Source: Bacteroidales bacterium
GTDB lineage: Bacteria > Bacteroidota > Bacteroidia > Bacteroidales > DTU049
DNA length: 11,173 nucleotides
Assembly (NCBI GenBank): GCA_018432645.1
Contig: JAHDSP010000336.1
Location: 1-11,173 of the forward strand
Direction of reading: 5' to 3'
A model generated the notes under the pieces. That model did not search any database and was not told where the DNA came from. It worked only from the letters and a program-made list of their open reading frames with translations. The position numbers were made by a program, and so were the translations under genes. This document shows positions 1 to 6,381 of the stretch, piece by piece. Numbering within the stretch: position 1 is the first letter of the stretch; each line of letters begins with the position of its first letter.

Positions 1-641
1 GCAATTATTCCTATTATTTTATGAGAAACTTCAGAAAAATGCCATTCTAATAGAGATAATTTTATATTATTAAAAAAGTATTGATTTAAAAAGTTATAAT
101 CTATCGTATATATTAATATGCTCATTGTTATGAAACCTACTATAGGCGATAAAAATTTTTTTATGTTTATTATATCTTTAAATGAAATTGTTATATATAA
201 TGATATGAATAACAATATAAATATAGGATTTATTAATATAAATATCGAAATTAATATTCCATAAATATATAATTCGTAAATATTAAAATAATTTTTTTTA
301 AGTAGAACTGTTTGAAATGTAAACCATGTTAATGATACAAGACTTTGCTCAATGTAATTATTTGATTTTATCAGAATTAATAGTAAAGTGAATGTTGGTA
401 ATAGAGAGATTATATATTTTATATTATAGTTTGTTTTTTTATTATATGAAATAATGAAGATTAAAATGGTTGTAATAATAAAAGGAATAATAGGGGAAGT
501 ACTGATTGGAGTTATATATTTGAAATTATATGTTATTTTAGGTTGGTTAATAATTTGATAAATTAATATGATAGAAATAGCAATATTCAGGATTAGAATT
601 ATTATATCAAATAGTTTAATACTTTTGGATTTATTTCGCAT
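1..641 (-). CDS. Polytopic membrane protein, DUF6427-like (3' end outside the window)
   Basis: An open frame runs without a stop from an ATG at 641..639 to the left edge (213 codons seen). The product is very hydrophobic. It has a short basic N-terminus (MRNKSKSIK) and about six membrane segments near residues 11-31, 50-66, 77-92, 101-115, 123-155 and 163-182, joined by short Lys/Asn-rich loops. Its size, its pattern (a paired helix around residues 123-155 followed by a basic loop and FLSPIVGF) and its place directly after purD resemble the Bacteroidota family DUF6427, which has no assigned function. That assignment is from memory of the family and its neighbourhood, not a search. It starts 37 bp after the purD stop on the same strand, so it is probably the third gene of the lptB-purD unit. 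No Shine-Dalgarno sequence precedes the ATG. That it is a real coding membrane protein is fairly sure; the family name is tentative. Confidence 0.72.
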   Translation of the reverse strand, partial: MRNKSKSIKLFDIIILILNIAISIILIYQIINQPKITYNFKYITPISTSPIIPFIITTILIFIISYNKKTNYNIKYIISLLPTFTLLLILIKSNNYIEQSLVSLTWFTFQTVLLKKNYFNIYELYIYGILISIFILINPIFILLFISLYITISFKDIINIKKFLSPIVGFITMSILIYTIDYNFLNQYFFNNIKLSLLEWHFSEVSHKIIGII

Positions 642-678
642 GATTAATAAGCAGCAATAATATTATTTTTTAATAAAT

Positions 679-1968
679 TTAAAAATTATTTTTAATATTT
701 AATAAGTCATCGCCAATATCTTTTCGGTAATATATTCCGTCAAAGTGTATTTTTTTAATGTCATTATAGGCCATTAATTGTGCTGCTTGTAGTGAATCTC
801 CATATCCTACTATGTATAGAACTCTTCCTCCTGATGTTATGATATTACCTTGACTATCTAGTTGTGTACCTCCGTGAAATATGAAGGAGTCTATTTTTTC
901 ATTTTTTATTTCAATAATTTTATTTTTTTCATAATGATTTGGATATCCTTTAGATGCTAAAGTAATGCAGCAATGATATAATTTATTAGTTTCTATTTTA
1001 TATTTATTTAGATTCTCATTTTTTATGGATAAGCATAATTCGGTGAATGATGTTTCAAATCTAGGTATTACAACTTGAGTTTCTGGATCACCTAATCTCA
1101 CATTATATTCTAGCAGATATGGTTCATTATTTTTTATTATTAAGCCAAAGAATATAAATCCATTAAACAGTATTTTCATATCTTGCAATCCAAATAGTGT
1201 GGGATGTATTATTTTGTTAATAATTTTATCTTTCAAGGTTTCATTTAATAAATTTGTAGGTGATACAGACCCCATACCGCCAGTATTTGGACCAGTATCT
1301 CCTTCGCCTATTTTTTTATAGTCTTTAGCTTCTGGTAGCAATACGTAATCTTTGCCATTAGTAGCTATGAAAGCACTCATTTCTATACCATCAATAAATT
1401 CTTCTATTACAATTTCTTTGCCGGCTTCTCCTAATGCATTCTGATAAAAAAATTGTGATATTGTTTCTATAGCTTCATTAATATCATTTGTTATTACTAC
1501 GCCTTTGCCAGCAGCGAGGCCAGAAGCTTTTATTACATATGGTGCGGTTAAACTGTTTAGAAAAATATTAGCTTCTTCGAATTGTGTATAATTAAAATTT
1601 GCAAAATTTGCTGTAGGTATCTGATATTGTTGCATAAAATTTTTTGCAAAAGTTTTGCTAGATTCTAGTTTAGCTGCCTGCTGTGATGGGCCTATAAATA
1701 TTTTTTTATTTAGTGAAGCATCATTATTAAAGTAATCTGCTATACCATTAGCTAGTGGCTGTTCAGGACCACAAATTATCAAATCTATATTATTTTCTAA
1801 TACTATTTTTTTTATTTGATCGAATTTATTTAAATCACTTTTGATGGCATATTTAGCAGTACCTCCGTTGCCTGGTGTTATGAGTGCATTATTTTCACCT
1901 AGTTCTTTTTGAATTTTATAAAAAATTGCATGCTCACGGCCTCCTGATCCTAATATTAAAGCTTTCAT
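679..1968 (-). CDS. purD: Phosphoribosylamine--glycine ligase (GAR synthetase)
   Basis: This cytoplasmic ATP-grasp enzyme joins 5-phosphoribosylamine and glycine to make GAR, the second step of de novo purine synthesis. The 429 residues match the usual family length. The N-domain begins MKALILGSGGREHAI (1-15) and has GPEQPLANGIAD at 68-79. The ATP-grasp region has YVIKASGLAAGKGVVI (144-159), the EEFIDGIEMS segment (189-198) and GEGDTGPNTGGMGS (221-234). Metal-binding E287 and N289 lie in LEYNVRLGDPETQ (286-298), and a C-terminal domain with the conserved SGGRVL follows at 379-384. No key residue is missing. The gene starts 9 bp after the lptB stop and is followed 37 bp later by a membrane protein gene, so the three are likely co-transcribed. 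No other purine gene is in the window, and no purine riboswitch is visible. Confidence 0.97.
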   Translation of the reverse strand: MKALILGSGGREHAIFYKIQKELGENNALITPGNGGTAKYAIKSDLNKFDQIKKIVLENNIDLIICGPEQPLANGIADYFNNDASLNKKIFIGPSQQAAKLESSKTFAKNFMQQYQIPTANFANFNYTQFEEANIFLNSLTAPYVIKASGLAAGKGVVITNDINEAIETISQFFYQNALGEAGKEIVIEEFIDGIEMSAFIATNGKDYVLLPEAKDYKKIGEGDTGPNTGGMGSVSPTNLLNETLKDKIINKIIHPTLFGLQDMKILFNGFIFFGLIIKNNEPYLLEYNVRLGDPETQVVIPRFETSFTELCLSIKNENLNKYKIETNKLYHCCITLASKGYPNHYEKNKIIEIKNEKIDSFIFHGGTQLDSQGNIITSGGRVLYIVGYGDSLQAAQLMAYNDIKKIHFDGIYYRKDIGDDLLNIKNNF

Positions 1969-1977
1969 ATAAAAATT

Positions 1978-2733
1978 TTACTGATTATTTTTATCTTTGT
2001 AAACAAAATATTTACGTAATTCGAAATTTGTCCCTAGATAGAGCCTTTTCACTTCTTCATCATTTGCTAAATCCTCAGCAGAACCACTTTTCATTATATT
2101 ACCATCGATGAGCAAATAGGCTCTATCAGTTATCGATAATGTCTCGTGAACATTATGATCTGTTATTAATATTCCAATATTTTTGGTCTTTAGTTTATAA
2201 ATTATCGATTGTATATCTTCTACAGCTATAGGATCGATGCCAGCAAAGGGTTCATCTAATAGCATAAATTTTGGATCTATAGCTAGTGAACGAGCTATCT
2301 CTGTTCTACGTCTTTCTCCACCGCTGAGTTGAATTCCTTTACTTTTTCTAATGTGCTGTAAACCAAATTCATCTAATAATTGTTCGAGTTTGTCATCTTG
2401 CTCTTTTTGTGTTAATTTAGTGAATTCTAATGCTACTCGAATATTATTCTCTACTGATAAATTTCTAAAAATACTCGGCTCTTGTGCTAAATATCCAATA
2501 CCTAGTTTTGCTCTTTGATACATCGGGTATGTGGTTATATCTAGATCATCCAAATATACTTTTCCTTCGTTTGGTTTTATGATACCTACTATCATATAAA
2601 ATGAAGTGGTTTTTCCTGCACCATTAGGTCCTAGTAAGCCTACTATTTCTCCTTGATTTACATTAAAAGATACTCCTTTTACTACTGTCCTTTTGCCATA
2701 TATTTTTACTAAATTATCAGCTTTTAATTCCAT
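1978..2733 (-). CDS. lptB: LPS export ABC transporter ATP-binding protein LptB
   Basis: LptB is the cytoplasmic ATPase that powers LptFG and drives lipopolysaccharide from the inner membrane toward the outer membrane. The 251-residue product has Walker [10 protein letters not shown] (35-43), Q-loop Q84, signature LSGGE (136-140), Walker B FMLLDEP (156-162) and switch H193 in ITDHNVHET. LptB-specific stretches include the [11 protein letters not shown] block, [15 protein letters not shown] and the C-terminal [11 protein letters not shown]. The ATG at 2733..2731 is preferred because homology begins at once ([13 protein letters not shown]). An upstream in-frame TTG at 2787 would add 18 residues unlike the family and falls inside a promoter-like box. 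It is the first gene of a leftward unit with purD. The partner genes lptF, lptG, lptC and lptA are not in the window. The similar LivF/LivG-type ATPases are less likely given the specific motifs. Confidence 0.95.
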   Translation of the reverse strand: MELKADNLVKIYGKRTVVKGVSFNVNQGEIVGLLGPNGAGKTTSFYMIVGIIKPNEGKVYLDDLDITTYPMYQRAKLGIGYLAQEPSIFRNLSVENNIRVALEFTKLTQKEQDDKLEQLLDEFGLQHIRKSKGIQLSGGERRRTEIARSLAIDPKFMLLDEPFAGIDPIAVEDIQSIIYKLKTKNIGILITDHNVHETLSITDRAYLLIDGNIMKSGSAEDLANDEEVKRLYLGTNFELRKYFVYKDKNNQ

Positions 2734-2759
2734 TGATATTTTTCTAATTTTTCTGATTT

Positions 2760-2789
2760 CAAAATTAATAATAATTATGCTAATCAAAA
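2760..2789 (-). promoter_or_regulatory. Putative Bacteroidota-type promoter of lptB-purD
   Basis: On the minus strand TTTTG (2789..2785) is followed after 17 nt by TAATTTTG (2767..2760). This fits the Bacteroidota -33 TTG / -7 TAnnTTTG pattern with slightly short spacing. Transcription would begin about 20 nt before the lptB ATG. A second TAATTTTG at 2792..2785 overlaps the -33 box and could be an alternative -7 element, but no TTG precedes it at a suitable distance. Confidence 0.45.
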
Positions 2790-2835
2790 TTAAAAAGCTT
2801 TTTACATCTATTGTGTCTTTATTTTTAAATTAATA

Positions 2836-2867
2836 GAAATAGGGGTTTATTGAAATAGGCGTTTATA
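2836..2867. repeat. Tandem 16-nt direct repeat in the lptB/phoH spacer
   Basis: Two adjacent 16-nt units, GAAATAGGGGTTTATT and GAAATAGGCGTTTATA, agree at 14 of 16 positions. They lie between the divergent genes lptB and phoH. The second unit also forms the left arm of the inverted repeat that follows. Role unknown; a binding site for a regulator is possible. Confidence 0.5.
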
Positions 2868-2971
2868 TAATAAAGTCTTTTTCAACATTTTGTATAAAAA
2901 GAATACTTTTACAATAAATAGTTATTATTGATGCATTCACAGTAATAATTTAGTTATTAATTAAACGCCTA
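2856..2971. repeat. 18-nt inverted repeat spanning the divergent lptB/phoH spacer
   Basis: The left arm at 2856-2873 (TAGGCGTTTATATAATAA) pairs with the right arm at 2954-2971 (TTATTAATTAAACGCCTA) at 16 of 18 positions, with 80 nt between. Its GC-containing core, AGGCGTTTA/TAAACGCCT, is perfect and stands out in an otherwise A/T-only spacer. Inside lies a smaller TCTTTTT (2876-2882) / AAAAAGA (2896-2902) pair. The spacer holds no open reading frame of note. The structure could be an operator, a cruciform or a decayed mobile element; the sequence does not decide. Confidence 0.45.
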
Positions 2972-3003
2972 ATTAATTTTCTTTATTTTTTTAATTTATT
3001 TCG

Positions 3004-3011
3004 TAAATTTG
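3004..3011 (+). promoter_or_regulatory. Putative -7 box (TAAATTTG) of phoH-lipB
   Basis: TAAATTTG matches the Bacteroidota -7 consensus TAnnTTTG. Only 11 nt separate it from the phoH ATG, so the transcript would have a very short leader. No clear TTG is found at the -33 distance. Its position, repeated before other genes in the window, supports it. Confidence 0.45.
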
Positions 3012-3022
3012 AAAAAAAAATT

Positions 3023-4363
3023 ATGACTACAAATATTTCTGCAACAAAATCTCTACCTAAAATTTTTGTATTAGACACTTCTGTGATTTTATATAATCAT
3101 GAAGCTTTATATAGTTTCGATGATAATTTTGTTGCTATTCCTATTACTGTATTAGAGGAAATAGATAATTTTAAAAAAGGAAATGAATTAATCAATTTTG
3201 AAGCTCGTGGGTTCATCAGAATTTTAGATCAGATTTCCTATAACAATCCTATTAATGAATGGATAAAATTTAAAGAAAATGGAGCTTCTATAAAAGTAAT
3301 TTTAGATGAAGATTCAGAGCCTAATGCCAATAAGGTCTTTGGTGGTTATAAGCCTGATCATAGAATTTTGAATGTTGCTATTAAGCTATCTAAAGCTTAT
3401 CCTCAGCAAAAAGTTATTTTAGTTTCTAAAGATATTAATCTTAGATTAAAAGCTAGAGCTCTAAATATTATGGCTGAGGACTATGAAACTGGTAAAGTAA
3501 AAGATCTTGAAAAATTATATACTGGTAAAGCAACTTTAGAAATTGAAGATAAATCTGTAATTGATTTAATATATCAGCAAGGTTATATCGAGCCCGCTGT
3601 ATTAGGTATTAGTGATCCGCTTCCTAATCATTATTTTATTATTAAGTATAATAGTAGTTCTGTTTTAGGTTATTATAATCCTTTAACTCAGGTAATAGAA
3701 AAGATTGTGAAGAAACCTGCTGCACATATTTATCCTCGTAATGCAGAGCAAGTGTTTTCTATCCATGCCATTACAATGCCTAATATTAAGTTAGTAACTT
3801 TGCAGGGAGTTGCAGGCACAGGTAAAACTTTATTAGCTCTTGCTGGGGCTCTTGAGACTAAAGATGATTTTAAGCAAATATATCTATCTAGGCCCATAGT
3901 ACCTCTTAGCAATAAAGATATTGGTTTTCTACCGGGTGATATTAAAAGTAAGGTAAATCCATATATGGAACCTTTATATGATAATTTACGTTTTATCAAA
4001 TCTCAAAGTAATAATCATGCTTTTCAATCAGATATCGATAAAATGTTAGAAGAGGATAATCTCGTTATAGCTCCTTTGGCTTATATTCGAGGGCGAAGTA
4101 TATCACAAGTGTGTTTCATTGTTGATGAAGCTCAAAACCTCACTCCTCATGAGGTAAAAACTATTATCACGCGTGCTGGTGAAGGTACTAAAATTATTTT
4201 CACTGGAGATATTCGTCAGATTGATACACCTTATTTAGATGCCCGTAGTAATGGGCTTTCTTATCTAATTGATAGATTAAAAGGACAACCTCTGTATGCT
4301 CATGTAACATTAGAAAAAGGTGAAAGAAGTGAATTAGCAAATATAGCAAATGAATTATTATGA
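3023..4363 (+). CDS. phoH: PIN-domain / PhoH-type ATPase (PhoH2-like RNA-processing protein)
   Basis: This is a two-domain protein of 446 residues. The N-terminal PIN nuclease domain (about 13-155) keeps its acidic residues: D18 in KIFVLDTSV, E45/E46 in VLEEID, D112 in YKPDHRIL and D137 in VSKDINL. The C-terminal PhoH P-loop ATPase (about 240-446) has Walker A GVAGTGKT (262-269), the PIVPLSNKDIGFLPGD block, Walker B CFIVDEAQN (364-372) and TGDIRQID. Proteins with this architecture (PhoH2, YlaK) are described as RNA helicase/ribonucleases; the RNA target here is unknown. The ATG at 3023 follows a TAAATTTG box. The stop overlaps the lipB start by 4 bp (ATGA), which points to translational coupling. 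The pairing with lipB is probably an operon of convenience rather than a shared pathway. Confidence 0.93.
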   Translation: MTTNISATKSLPKIFVLDTSVILYNHEALYSFDDNFVAIPITVLEEIDNFKKGNELINFEARGFIRILDQISYNNPINEWIKFKENGASIKVILDEDSEPNANKVFGGYKPDHRILNVAIKLSKAYPQQKVILVSKDINLRLKARALNIMAEDYETGKVKDLEKLYTGKATLEIEDKSVIDLIYQQGYIEPAVLGISDPLPNHYFIIKYNSSSVLGYYNPLTQVIEKIVKKPAAHIYPRNAEQVFSIHAITMPNIKLVTLQGVAGTGKTLLALAGALETKDDFKQIYLSRPIVPLSNKDIGFLPGDIKSKVNPYMEPLYDNLRFIKSQSNNHAFQSDIDKMLEEDNLVIAPLAYIRGRSISQVCFIVDEAQNLTPHEVKTIITRAGEGTKIIFTGDIRQIDTPYLDARSNGLSYLIDRLKGQPLYAHVTLEKGERSELANIANELL

Positions 4364-5028
4364 AAATTCAAATTATTGACATTGGAACTAAAAGTTTCGA
4401 AGATGCTTATCAATATCAATTAGAAAAAGTTGATAAATTAGTAGACAAAAGAAATGACCAAGAGTTTGCAGGGTATTTTATTTATGTCGAGCATCCACAT
4501 GTATATACTCTCGGCAAGCATGGTAAAACTGATAATTTACTTATTTCTGAGCAACTTTTATCTAAAATTAATGCTAGTTTTGTGAGAACTGATCGTGGTG
4601 GAGATATCACTTATCATGGACCAGGTCAGATAGTGGGCTATCCTATTTTAGATTTAATGAAGCTACAAATATCACCTAAAAATTATGTTTTTAATTTAGA
4701 AGAGCTTATTATTAGAGTATTAGCCAAATATGGCATTAAAGGTGATAGGATAAATGGTTCTATTGGTGTGTGGCTGGATGTAGATAAACCTCAACCTCGC
4801 AAAATCTGTTCTATAGGCATTCGTATTACTAGAAATATTACTATGCATGGTTTTGCTCTTAATGTGAATAATGATTTAAAGTATTTCTCCTATATTAATC
4901 CTTGTGGATTTACCAATATTGCTGTTACTTCTATAGCTAATGAACTTGCCCATTCAGTAGATTTAGAGGAAGTTAAAAAAGAAATTTTAATAAATTTTCA
5001 AAAAATTTTTGCTATTCAGCTAATATAA
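4360..5028 (+). CDS. lipB: Octanoyl-[acyl-carrier-protein]:protein N-octanoyltransferase
   Basis: LipB moves octanoate from acyl carrier protein to a lysine of lipoyl domains (pyruvate dehydrogenase type E2, GcvH), the first step of endogenous lipoylation; LipA then adds sulphur. The 222 residues fit the family. Motifs are VEHPHVYTLGKHG (43-55), the substrate loop RGGDITYHGPGQ (79-90), the lysine in RKICSIGIR (K148) and catalytic Cys182 in NPCGF. The order matches the LipB cysteine/lysine acyltransferase rather than LplA. The ATG overlaps the phoH stop by 4 bp. A palindromic mobile-like element begins only 8 bp after the stop, so the transcript's 3' end probably lies inside that element. lipA is not in the window. 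Confidence 0.96.
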   Translation: MKIQIIDIGTKSFEDAYQYQLEKVDKLVDKRNDQEFAGYFIYVEHPHVYTLGKHGKTDNLLISEQLLSKINASFVRTDRGGDITYHGPGQIVGYPILDLMKLQISPKNYVFNLEELIIRVLAKYGIKGDRINGSIGVWLDVDKPQPRKICSIGIRITRNITMHGFALNVNNDLKYFSYINPCGFTNIAVTSIANELAHSVDLEEVKKEILINFQKIFAIQLI

Positions 5029-5035
5029 GTTTTTT

Positions 5036-5430
5036 GGTTCTATAATGTTTCGTATGGGTAAATTATTTTACCACAAAGAACATGAGTTATAAATTAAAGT
5101 TGATTAGTGATGAGATAAGGAGTTTAGTAGGATATTAGTTGTAAATTAGTCCACAAATGTACACAAATAACCAAAAATAAAATTCATCCCGTGAGATAAC
5201 TAATTATTCTTCTTTTAATGTTTCTTTTACTATATATACTATATATCTCACGTGATAAATTCTAATATCCTTTAATCCCATAAATCTCTTTTTAGACAAT
5301 TAATTTCTATCGTTCTCTGTGTTCTTTTTGGATTCTTTGAGAACTCTGTGGTTAATATTTAACGGTCTAAAATTCATTTTTATAAAATTATTCTTCTTTA
5401 ATCTCTAACCCTATAAAACGTTATAGAACC
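5036..5430. mobile_element. MITE-like palindromic non-coding element, copy 1
   Basis: This 395-bp stretch between lipB and the next gene has no plausible reading frame and is built as a nested palindrome. The ends GGTTCTATAATGTTT (5036-5050) and AAACGTTATAGAACC (5416-5430) pair at 14 of 15 positions. Inner arms follow: AGGATATTAG near 5129-5138 with CTAATATCCT near 5262-5271, then an 18-nt arm ending CGTGAGATA (left) with TATCTCACG (right), 16 of 18. The left arm holds about 43 nt with no partner on the right, including CCACAAATGTACACAAAT (5151-5168). Other parts are ACCACAAAGAACATGAG (5070-5086), its degenerate counterparts at 5313-5354, and a perfect 6-bp hairpin GGTAAA/TTTACC (5057-5072). 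The left terminus matches copy 2 (8352-8681) at 21 of 27 positions. Flanking octamers AGTTTTTT and AAATTTTT agree 6 of 8, a possible decayed target duplication. Confidence 0.6.
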
Positions 5431-5442
5431 AAATTTTTATTA

Positions 5443-5450
5443 TAAATTTG
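5443..5450 (+). promoter_or_regulatory. Putative -7 box (TAAATTTG) upstream of the exported protein gene
   Basis: TAAATTTG is identical to the box before phoH and ends 15 nt before the ATG at 5466. It starts 12 bp beyond the right end of the palindromic element, so any -33 contact would lie inside the element's terminal repeat. No good TTG is visible there. Confidence 0.42.
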
Positions 5451-5465
5451 TAAAAATATTAAAAT

Positions 5466-6371
5466 ATGAAAAAAATATTATTAATTAGTGCAATGTTTAT
5501 GATTGCTAATATTATTTGTTTTTCACAAGATACTATTAATAAAAAGTGGAGACTATCATCCATAGATTTTAGTTTTGGTTATTTTGATATTTATAATTTT
5601 AAAACACCAAACTCAACCCCAGCTTATATAGATTATTTCAAAAATCCAGATGCAGTGAGTGATTATAAATATGACTATGAAAATTATTGGACAAATTATA
5701 AAAGTGAAAAAACTGATGGCACAAATATTAAATTTTTAATAGGATTACAATCTGCTAAAATGAAAATTAAAAATAGAAGTGAATTTCTATTTGGCATAAA
5801 TTTTCATCAAAATATTAATTTCAGAAATTCACTAATAGTACTTGAGAGACATCCTATAGATACATTTGCTAATATACACAATGGACAAGATATCTTTTTT
5901 GATTCTGTGCATGTGATATCAGATGATTACAATTATAGTTTTAATTTGTTTGATTTTGTCTTCGGTTATAATTACATGTTTTTCCCAGATAAAAGATATC
6001 AAATACATATATCTCCATATTTAGGACTTGGAATTACTTTGAATAGGCATGCATATATGAATAGATATATGTATGATAAATATATGTTTTTTTTAACTCA
6101 AGATTCTTTATTTGCGCAAGGAGAAATTATCAAAGACTATGGATCTATAGAAACTCTATATGATGATAAACTAACTAATTTATTTTATATGAAAGTAGGT
6201 GTACCTATTAGAGCATCTTTAGGATTAGGTAATGAAGAAAAAGATATAGATGAAATATCAATATTTTTCGAAATAAGTCCAAACTATTTATATATACCAA
6301 CTCATTATCCTGTTATTAATAGTTTTGCATTATATTGTTCTTTTGGAGTAAAAATTAATTTTTTAAATTAA
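5466..6371 (+). CDS. Exported, beta-rich protein of unknown function
   Basis: I do not recognise this 301-residue protein. It begins with a clear signal peptide: MKK, then a hydrophobic stretch to about residue 19, with likely cleavage near CFS-QDT. The cysteine there lacks a proper lipobox. The mature part is very rich in Tyr, Phe, Asn and Asp. It has alternating hydrophobic/polar strands such as FNLFDFVFGYNYMFF and ISPYLGLGITLNR, and it ends in a beta-strand-like tail (FALYCSFGVKINFLN). This resembles small outer-membrane beta-barrels of Bacteroidota, where the last strand carries an aromatic or hydrophobic end. Barrel identity is inference. The gene is alone: a mobile-like element lies upstream, and rho converges 6 bp downstream. 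It has its own TAAATTTG box, and its A+T-rich codon use matches its neighbours. Confidence 0.75.
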   Translation: MKKILLISAMFMIANIICFSQDTINKKWRLSSIDFSFGYFDIYNFKTPNSTPAYIDYFKNPDAVSDYKYDYENYWTNYKSEKTDGTNIKFLIGLQSAKMKIKNRSEFLFGINFHQNINFRNSLIVLERHPIDTFANIHNGQDIFFDSVHVISDDYNYSFNLFDFVFGYNYMFFPDKRYQIHISPYLGLGITLNRHAYMNRYMYDKYMFFLTQDSLFAQGEIIKDYGSIETLYDDKLTNLFYMKVGVPIRASLGLGNEEKDIDEISIFFEISPNYLYIPTHYPVINSFALYCSFGVKINFLN

Positions 6372-6381
6372 AAAAAATTAA
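6355..6381. terminator. Possible bidirectional terminator between convergent genes
   Basis: TTAATTTTTT (6355-6364) and AAAAAATTAA (6372-6381) form a perfect 10-bp A/T-only inverted repeat with a 7-nt loop. It overlaps the stop codons of both the exported protein gene and rho. Each strand ends in a T-tract after the dyad, which suits termination in both directions. The all-A/T stem would be weak. Confidence 0.35.

Noticed and set aside
1884..2111. Plus-strand open frame of 75 codons across the purD/lptB junction
   Set aside because: It lies antisense to two well-supported genes and shows no recognisable protein features.
2734..2787. Upstream TTG start that would lengthen LptB by 18 residues
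   Set aside because: The added residues are unlike LptB N-termini, the TTG lies inside a promoter-like box, and an ATG at 2733 starts the conserved sequence.
3730..3999. Minus-strand open frame of 89 codons inside phoH
   Set aside because: Entirely antisense to the conserved PhoH ATPase domain; its composition is what the complementary strand would give.
5057..5072. GGTAAA/TTTACC hairpin as the terminator of lipB
   Set aside because: No T-tract follows the stem, and it is better explained as part of the palindromic element.
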